DNA from: Paenibacillus polymyxa
GTDB lineage: Bacteria; Bacillota; Bacilli; Paenibacillales; Paenibacillaceae
Length of the DNA stretch: 64,000 nucleotides
NCBI RefSeq assembly: GCF_018614975.1
Contig: NZ_JAGGNR010000040.1
Location: 39,697-103,696 of the forward strand
Reading direction: 5' to 3'
Part shown: positions 36,406 to 44,743 of the stretch, piece after piece
Layout: each line of letters opens with the position of its first letter
Position numbering within the stretch: the first letter of the stretch is position 1
Notes under the pieces: generated by a model
The model's database searches: none
What the model saw: the letters and a program-made list of their open reading frames with translations, nothing else
What the model was told of the DNA's origin: nothing
Translations under genes and position numbers: made by a program

Positions 36406-39400
36406 TTATGTCGGTTCTTTCTTCAATTGCATCATCCGATGGATGATCACCGCAGCTTGTGCCCGGTTGGCAATTTCTTTAGGACCGAAGGATGATGAAG
36501 TGAAACCTTTAAGAATATTTTTTTGGGTCAACCATGCGACAGACTCTCTCGCATACGGAGCAAAGGTGTTTCTATCCGTAAAATGGGATAACGCTTCATC
36601 CCTGTTGCTACTCGTATTCTGTTGAGTCAATTTCAGAACATTCGCAGCCATTTGAGCCATTTCTTCTCGCGTAATCGCACGATTGGGCTCAAACTGTCCG
36701 TCTCCTACGCCATTAACCAGCTTGGATTCAACGGCTGTGGATATATAGGGATAATACCAACTTGACGATGGAACATCACTAAACGAACTTTTGGCTTGTA
36801 AATTAGTCTGATTGAAGCCTCTTACAAGCATAGTCAGAAATTCTGCACGGGTCAGTGATTTCAATGGCTCAAAACGATTCTCGTTTGTACCCTGTACAAT
36901 TCCCTGACTTTCCAAGTCACGAATTTCGTCTCCTGCCCATGCTTCAACGTTGTCCAGATCACTGAACCCCACTGTTGGTTTTACTGAGTCAGCATGCCCT
37001 GTAGCATTGAATATTGAATTTGCCAGCAATCGATATTGATGTTGAGAATGTGCGTTGTTCGTTAAATCGTTAGCAAAAACGGTCATATTTCTGTTTTTTT
37101 CTTGATAGGTGAAAGCCATGATCTGTCCCTTGGCGTCGTCATGTCCTGGCCACCAGCCTGATTTGTAAAAGTTGTCCTTGTTGCTGAATGTAGCAAGTAC
37201 TTTTGCATTTTTCGGAATGGACTTAATATATGATCCTGTTACAGTGTATAGATACTCCTCATCATTGTAAGGCCCTGTAATTACATTATCCTGCTTGACG
37301 TCTGCCAGGAATACCCCTTCATAACGATCCCATTCAGGTCCGCCATAAGTGAATCCGGGAATCAGATCTTTCACAATCATCATGCCCATACTTCCATACG
37401 CGATAAAAGGTTTCCCTTTCTCGATCTGATCGTTAGCTTCAAACATATTAACGAGTACATCTGCCTTCTTCGGATCTGCTGTGACATCAAAGCCCATTCC
37501 TTCCAGAACAAATTCGTCTGCACCTAAGACCCCTACAGTCGTACGTTTCAGCTCCTTTCCATCGGCTTTGCTGTCTCCAAATGCATTCACTTCAAGTAAG
37601 TATTTGGAAGCCAGCGGAACCAAGTCAGTATAGGAAACGACAAAATCACCTGTTTCGTACGCTTCCCCACTTGAAGTCAGCATGGTTACATCCTTGCCTG
37701 ACGAAAGTAACTCATTGACCGCTTGAATTGCATCGTTATTCGTATTATGGATGAGCACATATCCGGTTTTCTCTGGCATTGTTGTTGTCGGAACCGATAC
37801 AGCGGTTACGGGCGAAGTCTTACTTGCAAAAGCACGCGGCTCACGAATTGCATAAGAATCAAAACCGCGCAAATCAGGGAAATCTTGAATAATCTCTCCA
37901 GTTAGCGCTTCAAAATCAGATACATTAATTCCGTCATACAAAACGAGGTTAGCCATTCCCCTCAGTGCTTGATGCATATTGATAACAAATGATCCTGCGG
38001 GGTACGTCTTCTGATCAACGGTGACAGCTTCGGTGGAACGTTCGACCTGAACTCCGTTGCGGAGAAGATACTCTATCATACGATAGGATTCAAGTGCATT
38101 TTTTTGAACGCTTTTGTCCGTTGGCAACACATAATATTCCGGGAAGAAGTTCTGGTTCCCTTGACGCGGACGTCCAATTTTTTCATTTTTGGCATTAACC
38201 AAATATGAATCAACTGCTCGACTGTCTATATTTTTAACTCCGCGCTTATAAATTTCCAATTGGTTCGTAAACAGCTTTTCTTTATGACCCATGACATACG
38301 ATGTAGCTCCTGCAATACTGTAGTATAAGGCGTTGGTTGATTCTTCGTTATTTTCCGGAGTCTCGAGCGTATGTCCTAATGCCCCATGATGCATGGCGAA
38401 TACCGCAGTATAGGCGGGTGATGCATCATCCCAGTTCGTAGCAGTACCTTTTGACACATAATTGGGGTCTTTCACAGTTTTCTGATGCTCTTCATAAGGA
38501 ATATGATAATAATCATATTTGGTATTGGCTATTCCTGCCTCCCCCATCGCTTTCGCTTGTTCCAGCATGTTATCGATCACCAAATCATATTCGATGTTCG
38601 GATCATGCGGCGGCGTACTCGGTTCAATCAGGAAGTTGGAATCGAATCCATGCAAATCGAGAAACGACAGAGGAGACCATTTGGCAATCTGCTCCGTAAC
38701 GCTGCGAGTCTCCGGTTGGGTCTGGTAAGAGTTATCCCGATTCAAATCGAAATAATTGGCATTTCCGCGTGTTGTATTAACGCGTCCGTCCGGATTTTCC
38801 GTGTATACGAACAGAAAGAAAGCTTGATTCAGGACATCATTGACATCCAGAGAAACTTTGCTTGCCTTGCCACTCGGCAAAGTCGTGTTGTAGGCGATCG
38901 TCTTATCCAATGCCATGGATCTAAAATAATTAAAGATGGCATCGACACCTGGAGATTCATTCGGGTGAATATTATTGATCCAGATCGGTACAGCATAGTC
39001 GCCGAATGCACCTGACTTGATTTCATCCTGTAACTTCTCGGGGTTATTCATCATGGCAGGATGAGTAACCTTTTGATATTTATCAACCGTTGCCTTATCC
39101 TTGGAAACAATCGTAAGATAAATATCTCGACCTTCCACTGACTTTCCAATGGATGTCGTTTCAACATATCGGTTATTTTGTTCAGCTGCCAGAGCTGTAA
39201 CGTTGTCAATCTCTGATTTCAATTCATCATAAGGAATAAAGCTATCATAAGGTGTCAATTTCACGGGTGCCTGGGCAATCACTTGACCGTTATTGGCTAC
39301 CGCCGCCAGCTCATATGTGCCCATCAGTGTTCCAAATAACTGGGCCTGCAAGCGTGCTTCGGCCAGATTGGTTGAACCATAAGCCAGATCAAAAGTAACA

Positions 39401-39765
39401 TTGGCCGTTAGTATTCCTTTATCCACCTTCACAGCGCTAACTTTGATGAACGACGGACCGGTATAGTCCCCTTGCTCATACGTTTTCCATTCAGATAAAG
39501 GCTTTCCATCATACGTCCAGCTGATGTTTTTTGCACTCACATTTGCAGGCAAATTGAACTTGACTTGAAAGGTTCTTTTCTCCGTCATCGATGCGATATT
39601 TTTATTCATCATCAGCTGCTGAGGCTTGGGCACGTTTCGCGCCGTATCCGTCACTGTATTCTGTGCGAAAGCAGCCATAACTTTACCATCAATTGTTGTA
39701 CTCATCACAAGCAACAGTGAAACCATTAGTGTAGTTAAACCTCGTTGTACCATTTTCTTAAACAT
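36406..39765 (-). CDS. S-layer-anchored M14 zinc carboxypeptidase
   Basis: 1,119 residues. After a signal peptide (GLTTLMVSLLLVMSTTIDGKVMAAFAQ) comes an N-terminal beta domain and an M14 catalytic domain from about residue 180. Zinc ligands are in INNIHPNESPG (HxxE) and FLDLHGF, with the substrate Arg in DLNRDN. A long middle region follows, then three SLH repeats (about 930-1119: FSDLDNVEAWAGDEIRDL, FSDVPSSSWYYPYISTAVES, FTDRNTFAPYARESVAWL). It should be held on the cell wall by SLH binding to pyruvylated polymer and trim peptides outside the cell. The ATG follows AAGGAGGAGC. Confidence 0.92.
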   Translation of the reverse strand: MFKKMVQRGLTTLMVSLLLVMSTTIDGKVMAAFAQNTVTDTARNVPKPQQLMMNKNIASMTEKRTFQVKFNLPANVSAKNISWTYDGKPLSEWKTYEQGDYTGPSFIKVSAVKVDKGILTANVTFDLAYGSTNLAEARLQAQLFGTLMGTYELAAVANNGQVIAQAPVKLTPYDSFIPYDELKSEIDNVTALAAEQNNRYVETTSIGKSVEGRDIYLTIVSKDKATVDKYQKVTHPAMMNNPEKLQDEIKSGAFGDYAVPIWINNIHPNESPGVDAIFNYFRSMALDKTIAYNTTLPSGKASKVSLDVNDVLNQAFFLFVYTENPDGRVNTTRGNANYFDLNRDNSYQTQPETRSVTEQIAKWSPLSFLDLHGFDSNFLIEPSTPPHDPNIEYDLVIDNMLEQAKAMGEAGIANTKYDYYHIPYEEHQKTVKDPNYVSKGTATNWDDASPAYTAVFAMHHGALGHTLETPENNEESTNALYYSIAGATSYVMGHKEKLFTNQLEIYKRGVKNIDSRAVDSYLVNAKNEKIGRPRQGNQNFFPEYYVLPTDKSVQKNALESYRMIEYLLRNGVQVERSTEAVTVDQKTYPAGSFVINMHQALRGMANLVLYDGINVSDFEALTGEIIQDFPDLRGFDSYAIREPRAFASKTSPVTAVSVPTTTMPEKTGYVLIHNTNNDAIQAVNELLSSGKDVTMLTSSGEAYETGDFVVSYTDLVPLASKYLLEVNAFGDSKADGKELKRTTVGVLGADEFVLEGMGFDVTADPKKADVLVNMFEANDQIEKGKPFIAYGSMGMMIVKDLIPGFTYGGPEWDRYEGVFLADVKQDNVITGPYNDEEYLYTVTGSYIKSIPKNAKVLATFSNKDNFYKSGWWPGHDDAKGQIMAFTYQEKNRNMTVFANDLTNNAHSQHQYRLLANSIFNATGHADSVKPTVGFSDLDNVEAWAGDEIRDLESQGIVQGTNENRFEPLKSLTRAEFLTMLVRGFNQTNLQAKSSFSDVPSSSWYYPYISTAVESKLVNGVGDGQFEPNRAITREEMAQMAANVLKLTQQNTSSNRDEALSHFTDRNTFAPYARESVAWLTQKNILKGFTSSSFGPKEIANRAQAAVIIHRMMQLKKEPT

Positions 39766-39810
39766 CTTGCTCCTCCTTCTCATTTCCCCATCCCTCCGGT
39801 CCCTGGCTAA

Positions 39811-40803
39811 CTATTGATGTACAGAATCCTCAGTTTCAGCAGGCTCGGAATCGTCGGCTTCCAGAATGTCCCGGACATAATCCTGCAAATCCTTGCTGCT
39901 TGTTACGCCCAATACCGCTGCTCTTCCAACATATTTCTCCTCCAGTAGCTTCGTTGGCGGGATTTGCTCGCTTGCCTCCATCTTGCTTTTATATCCGACC
40001 GATGCCAGTTGCCACATATCGTTCACCGACAGATTCGTATCCATATACGGACTCACTTCTTCCAGAATCGTCGGAAGCTTCATGATGGATGTGGTGCTTT
40101 TCATTTTCTCAACGATCGCATTGGTGAAATCACGCTGACGCTTCGTTCGGGAATAATCCGAGAGAGCATCATGACGGAAACGAACATACTGAAGTGCTGT
40201 CTTGCCATCTAAATGTTGCTCCCCTTCTTTCAGATTGATATCGTACTCATGGTTATCGGCTTTGCTCTCGTAGGTCATATCTTTCTCAACATAAAAATCA
40301 ACCCCGCCTACAGCATCTACAAGTTTGATAAATCCCTGAAAATCTGTGTATACATAAAATTGAACTGGAATACCCAGCAGATCGCTCACCGCACGCATAG
40401 CGGTTTTGGGTCCATGGGTGACCGCTGTGTTAATACGGTTCTTGCCATGATCAGGGATGTCCGTATAGGTATCCCGGAGAATGGAGAATACATGGATACG
40501 CTTTTGGACAGGGTCCAGCGAAACGACCATCATACTGTCCGATCTGGGAATCTCATTTCCCTTGTTTCCGCGTGCATCTACGCCCATTAATAAAACATTA
40601 ACCGGCTCCGTACCTAACCACTTCGGAGGTTCTACGGCTTCCTCCTCACTCGCAATCACATCAGAGAAGGGAGAATTCCCCGACGTTTTTTGCAAACTTT
40701 GCAAACCTTTATATAAGGACAATGAGTAATAGAGTCCAAAAGCAACAACAGCAATAACAATAATGCTTAATACCACTGCAATTCTTTTCTTGTTTAACGA
40801 CAT
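39811..40803 (-). CDS. LytR-CpsA-Psr family cell-wall polymer ligase
   Basis: 330 residues. One N-terminal membrane helix (IAVVLSIIVIAVVAFGLYYSL), then the LCP domain: NVLLMGVDARGN, PRSDSMMVVSLDP, ILRDTYTDIPDHGKNRINTAVTHGP, and YVRFRHDALSDYSRTKRQRDF with the conserved Arg residues. LCP enzymes transfer lipid-linked polymers such as teichoic acids or SLH-binding polysaccharide to peptidoglycan. Lies between the SLH peptidase and two SGNH genes on the same strand. ATG follows AGGAG. Confidence 0.93.
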   Translation of the reverse strand: MSLNKKRIAVVLSIIVIAVVAFGLYYSLSLYKGLQSLQKTSGNSPFSDVIASEEEAVEPPKWLGTEPVNVLLMGVDARGNKGNEIPRSDSMMVVSLDPVQKRIHVFSILRDTYTDIPDHGKNRINTAVTHGPKTAMRAVSDLLGIPVQFYVYTDFQGFIKLVDAVGGVDFYVEKDMTYESKADNHEYDINLKEGEQHLDGKTALQYVRFRHDALSDYSRTKRQRDFTNAIVEKMKSTTSIMKLPTILEEVSPYMDTNLSVNDMWQLASVGYKSKMEASEQIPPTKLLEEKYVGRAAVLGVTSSKDLQDYVRDILEADDSEPAETEDSVHQ

Positions 40804-40844
40804 ATGCTTACTCCTTTTCTATATCTTCAATTGAGGAATTCATG

Positions 40845-41564
40845 CTATTTATCCTGTAAGCCTTGGATAAGCAGTGAAGCATAAAATCGGCTACCATCCG
40901 GCTTGAGATGTACCCCGTCTTTATAGAAAAAATCATCTTTCCCTTCGCTTGCGGCATACCAATCCACCACTTTTGTATTATCGAACTCCCCTCCCCCTAC
41001 AACATCCTTGATGTGCGAATTCACCGTATCTTGCCAGCCTCTGGGAACTCGAGTTGTTACAACCAAAACCTGCTTGGCTTCAGACAGGGATGTGAGCAAA
41101 TTACGCAGTTGATCTTTCGAGAACGGACCGTTGGTTCCAAGTTCTATAATGATGTGGTCTCCCAACTTCCCTTGTGCACTTAATTCTTGAATTAACTTAC
41201 TGGCCTGCGACATCTGTCTGCCGACCTTTCCCTCAACGATTGCTTTTGGAAGCTTCTCCTTGAGGTACGGCTCTACTCCAATGATGACAGAGTCTCCAAT
41301 AACCGTAACGCCTTGCCCATCGATTGACGCAGATTCCGACACTTCAGTCTTTTGCGAATTAACGTGCTCTTTTGGCTCTGATTGCGTTAGGTTTGAAGCA
41401 TTATGGAACGATTCAAATGATTGACTATCCGCTTGTTCATGTCTACTTTCGGAGGAGGCTAGCGAATGAAACCCCAAGTATCCCAAGACGATGACCAGGA
41501 GTGTAAGCCCCCATACCATCCATGCTTTTTGTTTTTTCATTTTCAATTCCATCCTTTCATTCAT
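40845..41564 (-). CDS. Membrane-anchored SGNH hydrolase, paralogue of the next gene's C-terminus
   Basis: 239 residues. An N-terminal anchor (WMVWGLTLLVIVLGYLGF), a Ser/Glu-rich linker, then an SGNH esterase/acetyltransferase domain from about residue 85. The nucleophile Ser is in VTVIGDSVIIG, with IIIELGTNGPF and the Asp/His pair in DGVHLKPDGSRFYASLL. Long stretches are identical to the C-terminal domain of the acyltransferase upstream (GKVGRQMS, VVTTRVPRGWQDTVN). It probably adds or removes O-acyl groups on wall glycans. ATG at 41564; an internal ATG at 41540 is possible. Confidence 0.85.
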   Translation of the reverse strand: MNERMELKMKKQKAWMVWGLTLLVIVLGYLGFHSLASSESRHEQADSQSFESFHNASNLTQSEPKEHVNSQKTEVSESASIDGQGVTVIGDSVIIGVEPYLKEKLPKAIVEGKVGRQMSQASKLIQELSAQGKLGDHIIIELGTNGPFSKDQLRNLLTSLSEAKQVLVVTTRVPRGWQDTVNSHIKDVVGGGEFDNTKVVDWYAASEGKDDFFYKDGVHLKPDGSRFYASLLIQGLQDK

Positions 41565-41583
41565 ATCTCTCTTGTATAATTAT

Positions 41584-43416
41584 CTATGAATTCGGTTTGA
41601 GGTGTTCAACCAGTTGAGACGCATAGTAGCGAGCGCCTTCCGGGGTCAAATGAACACCATCATCCGTGAATAACTCACTTCTGTTCTCACTGGCTGTATA
41701 CCAATCGATAATGCTGACATTTCGATAGCCAGTTGCAACTTCTCTCAAAGCATCATTAACAGTATCTTGCCAACCTCTGGGCACCCGAGTCGTTACCAGA
41801 TAGAGCTGTTTGTCCTGCAAAGAATCTAACAACGTTCGCAGTTTGCTATTGTTAAAGACTCCATTACTTCCAAGTTCAATGATGATCCGGTTTCCTAATT
41901 GCCCTTTGGCTCGCAGTTCATCCACTACCTCTTGAGCACGAGACATTTGCCTGCCAACCTTACCATCAACCACAATGCCCGGAAGCAACTCTTTCATATG
42001 GGACTCCACATCCAGTGTGATTGAATCACCGATCAATGTGATACCGATTCCCTTATTAGAAGAGCCGTCCAGATCATCGTCCTGACTTGTTTGTTGATTG
42101 TCATCAGCGACCAACTGATTGTCGTCAGAGTCTGCTTGAGCATGATCTTTGATCTCCTGATCGTCATTTTGTTCAGTACTTTGAATGCTCACCGGTTGAG
42201 CTAAATCAGGTTGAGCCTTGGTTCCACTCGTTATCCAGGATTGAGTAATAAAGAACATGATTAGCGTTGCACTCAATCCAAGCATGGGTTTAAACCGCTC
42301 ATGACGCCAAATGTCACGCCATGTTGCACGGAAATGCCCCTTGCGAATCGGCTCTTCGATCAACTCATACGATACGATGGACAATCCGACAGTGATGGCG
42401 AGACGCAGCAGAATTTGTGTTAATTCGAGTCCTTCACTACTGCCCTCTGGTTTCATCAAAATAATCACGGGATAGTGCCAGATATACAGGCTATAGGAAC
42501 GCTTCCCCAGCCAGGTCAGTGGTCGACATCCCAGAATGTTGCCCAGACGGCTTGCCGGATGAACCAGTACGGCAATGATTACCGCTGTGACCAAGGACAG
42601 ACTAAGAAAACCGAACTGGTACAAAGAATCATCATATTGATTCGTACCATGAATCCGTGTGATCAGGACGAATACTCCCAGTGCACCAATCACATCAAGT
42701 GATGTACGTGCTACAGGTGAAATCCTAGTACCCAGTTTCCAACTCGGCCATACAACGGCCAAAGCTGCGCCAATCAGTATGGCGAAGGCCCGGGTATCTG
42801 TTCCGTAATACACTCGGCTTGGATCTGTACCGGGCACATACATCAGAGTCATGGCCAGCGCAGATAGGAGAGCCACTCCCAACATGCACAACACCAGCTT
42901 CCCACGCCGTGGTGCGAACTTCAGACCCAGAAGCAGTAAGATCGGCCATACCACGTAAAACTGTTCCTCAATGGAAAGTGACCATAGATGTCCAATAGGC
43001 GAAGCTGGACCGAAACTCTCGAAATAGGAAACTTCATGAAATATGAGATACCAGTTATTCACGTAAAATACAGAAGAGATAAAGTCACCTTTAAGTGACA
43101 GAAGTCTGGCAGGGTCCGAGGCTAATAACCACAATGCAACCAGCACAAGCATGCTCAACATCGCAGGTAGTAATCTACGGAACCTTCTCATCCAGAAGTT
43201 CCAAATCGATACGTAATGGTTCATTTTCCACTCGATGAGCAGTTGATCCGTAATGAGATATCCGGAGAGGACGAAAAATACGCCTACTCCCAATAATCCG
43301 CCTTGGGCCCACTTCAAATCCAAATGGTAAGCAATGACAGCCATAACAGAAATAGCTCGTAAGCCATCAATTCCAGGCATATAACGCTTCATCGGTTGAT
43401 TCAGTTTCCCACTCAT
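41584..43416 (-). CDS. OatA-like O-acetyltransferase (acyltransferase 3 plus SGNH)
   Basis: 610 residues. The N-terminal acyltransferase-3 domain (about 10-375) has about ten or eleven helices and opens YMPGIDGLRAISVMAVIAYHL, with FFVLSGYLITDQLL and GHLWSLSIEEQFYVVWP. After an acidic Asp/Gln-rich linker comes an extracellular SGNH domain with GITLIGDSITLD, IIIELGSNG and DDGVHLTPEGARYYASQL. OatA proteins pass acetyl across the membrane and O-acetylate peptidoglycan, giving lysozyme resistance; whether the acceptor here is peptidoglycan or a secondary polymer is open. It has shared element copy C. Confidence 0.9.
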   Translation of the reverse strand: MSGKLNQPMKRYMPGIDGLRAISVMAVIAYHLDLKWAQGGLLGVGVFFVLSGYLITDQLLIEWKMNHYVSIWNFWMRRFRRLLPAMLSMLVLVALWLLASDPARLLSLKGDFISSVFYVNNWYLIFHEVSYFESFGPASPIGHLWSLSIEEQFYVVWPILLLLGLKFAPRRGKLVLCMLGVALLSALAMTLMYVPGTDPSRVYYGTDTRAFAILIGAALAVVWPSWKLGTRISPVARTSLDVIGALGVFVLITRIHGTNQYDDSLYQFGFLSLSLVTAVIIAVLVHPASRLGNILGCRPLTWLGKRSYSLYIWHYPVIILMKPEGSSEGLELTQILLRLAITVGLSIVSYELIEEPIRKGHFRATWRDIWRHERFKPMLGLSATLIMFFITQSWITSGTKAQPDLAQPVSIQSTEQNDDQEIKDHAQADSDDNQLVADDNQQTSQDDDLDGSSNKGIGITLIGDSITLDVESHMKELLPGIVVDGKVGRQMSRAQEVVDELRAKGQLGNRIIIELGSNGVFNNSKLRTLLDSLQDKQLYLVTTRVPRGWQDTVNDALREVATGYRNVSIIDWYTASENRSELFTDDGVHLTPEGARYYASQLVEHLKPNS

Positions 43417-43432
43417 ATGCTTCATTCCTTGT

Positions 43433-43517
43433 CTGTATATGGGCTATATCTCTTTTATTAATATAATCAGTGGATGTCGCCAAAGTTTGATCAAGATGTA
43501 AACAAGTTGTCACAACC
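43433..43517 (-). promoter_or_regulatory. Shared envelope element, copy C (acyltransferase promoter region)
   Basis: The core is 43473-43505 (minus strand TTGTTTACAT, CTTGATCAAAC, TTTGGCGACATC). AAAC is followed after 16 bases by GATTATAT (43461-43468) as a possible -10. Flanks match copy B for roughly 85 bp. A different sigma or a regulator binding site are both possible. Confidence 0.6.
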
Positions 43518-43538
43518 GTGCGATCTTGATTGACAACG

Positions 43539-43581
43539 AAAAACACCCTTGTCACGGACATACTCCGTGACAAGGGTGTTT
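43539..43581 (-). terminator. Strong terminator after the propeller lipoprotein gene
   Basis: Perfect 18-bp stem, AAACACCCTTGTCACGGA against TCCGTGACAAGGGTGTTT, with a five-base loop and TTTTT tail on the minus strand. Confidence 0.9.
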
Positions 43582-43594
43582 AAATAAAGTGATG

Positions 43595-44743
43595 TTACTC
43601 TAATTCGATAATGAATGCAGGCTCCCCTGTTGTGGGATCATCATTTTGGATGATTTTTGGGTTGGTATAGATCTTTGGCCCTTGAATGAACAAACTTGTA
43701 TTATCTGGACTCCATTTAATATTGAGCGGTAGAATCCCATGATACACGGGTTCATTGTAAAGCACATTTCTACCTTGCATTTTGCTGACATACACAACAT
43801 CCTCATCTTGCAATGTGTATGCAATAAATTTTTTGTCGCGCGAGAATTCAAATGCAGACACCCTTTCCAGTATTACGGAAAGCTCCCCGTTTCGAAGATC
43901 ATACTCGTACAGCGTCCCGTCCCGACCCAGAAAGGCAAACTGATTGTTTCCAATCCAGTTCGTTTTATTATCGGCAATTTCACGTCTATACTTGCTCTCG
44001 AAGTGTCCATCTATCAGTTTGCCGAGCACGACAGTTATTTTGCCCGGCTGAGTGGAGGCATATAGCTTAATCAATGCACTACGCCCATCATTCGATACTT
44101 GAACACCAAGAAGCGTGTCACCCGCATTAAATTCATTTAATACGTAAGAATTGGATGCCTTGGATGTAGTGTCATAGATCCGCAGCGTATTTATATTACT
44201 TTTAGCAGCGTCCAGGATCAGATAACTTATATATTGGCTATTGTCAGACCATGACATACTCTGAAAGTACATCTGACCTTTTGAGCTGAATGTGTCGACT
44301 GCAGTTTCTTTCCTGTCCTTAATGGAGAATAACTCCAAAGTGGCAACAGTTCTGGTTGTGCGAATATCAGCGACATGGGTACCATCGGGCGAAAATGTCA
44401 TTCGGTCATTATCCATGCTGATCTCCGAAATGTTTTCACTTTGTTCAAACGGATAGGACAGCTGTTTCAACATCAAACGCTCAGGATAGCCTGGGGATTT
44501 GAATGCACCAACCATCGCGTTCGTTGAAGACCATCCCCACCAATAGCCCTTATCCATATTCTCATCAGGAAGACGATAGATTTTTTTGACTTGAACAGGA
44601 CTTAGATCCTGATGTATTTGTTCGGATGTTTCGTTTCCCGATATGATAATGGTTTCGTTCTGGAACCCGGTACCGCAGCCTGTCAGCAGAAGAAACAGCA
44701 GCACCAGGAAACCCCATCCCCCTGCTCTGTATTTGCTAGCCAT
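43595..44743 (-). CDS. Beta-propeller-like lipoprotein linked to a two-component system
   Basis: 382 residues. Lipoprotein signal GFLVLLFLLLTGCGTG, then repeated propeller-like blades: WWGWSSTNAMVGAF, MTFSPDGTHVADIRT, SMSWSDNSQYISYLI, FEFSRDKKFIAYTLQDED, IKWSPDNTSLFIQG. The repeats resemble TolB/WD40-type blades. It overlaps the histidine kinase gene by 8 bp and is the last gene of the response regulator-kinase-lipoprotein operon. It may be an accessory sensor or an output of that system. No enzyme motif seen. Confidence 0.75.
   Translation of the reverse strand: MASKYRAGGWGFLVLLFLLLTGCGTGFQNETIIISGNETSEQIHQDLSPVQVKKIYRLPDENMDKGYWWGWSSTNAMVGAFKSPGYPERLMLKQLSYPFEQSENISEISMDNDRMTFSPDGTHVADIRTTRTVATLELFSIKDRKETAVDTFSSKGQMYFQSMSWSDNSQYISYLILDAAKSNINTLRIYDTTSKASNSYVLNEFNAGDTLLGVQVSNDGRSALIKLYASTQPGKITVVLGKLIDGHFESKYRREIADNKTNWIGNNQFAFLGRDGTLYEYDLRNGELSVILERVSAFEFSRDKKFIAYTLQDEDVVYVSKMQGRNVLYNEPVYHGILPLNIKWSPDNTSLFIQGPKIYTNPKIIQNDDPTTGEPAFIIELE

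Noticed and set aside
32579..43573. Shared peptide pattern CLHxxQTxATS in three small or extended frames
   Set aside because: It is simply the translation of the shared 33-bp promoter element; real starts lie downstream with good ribosome sites.
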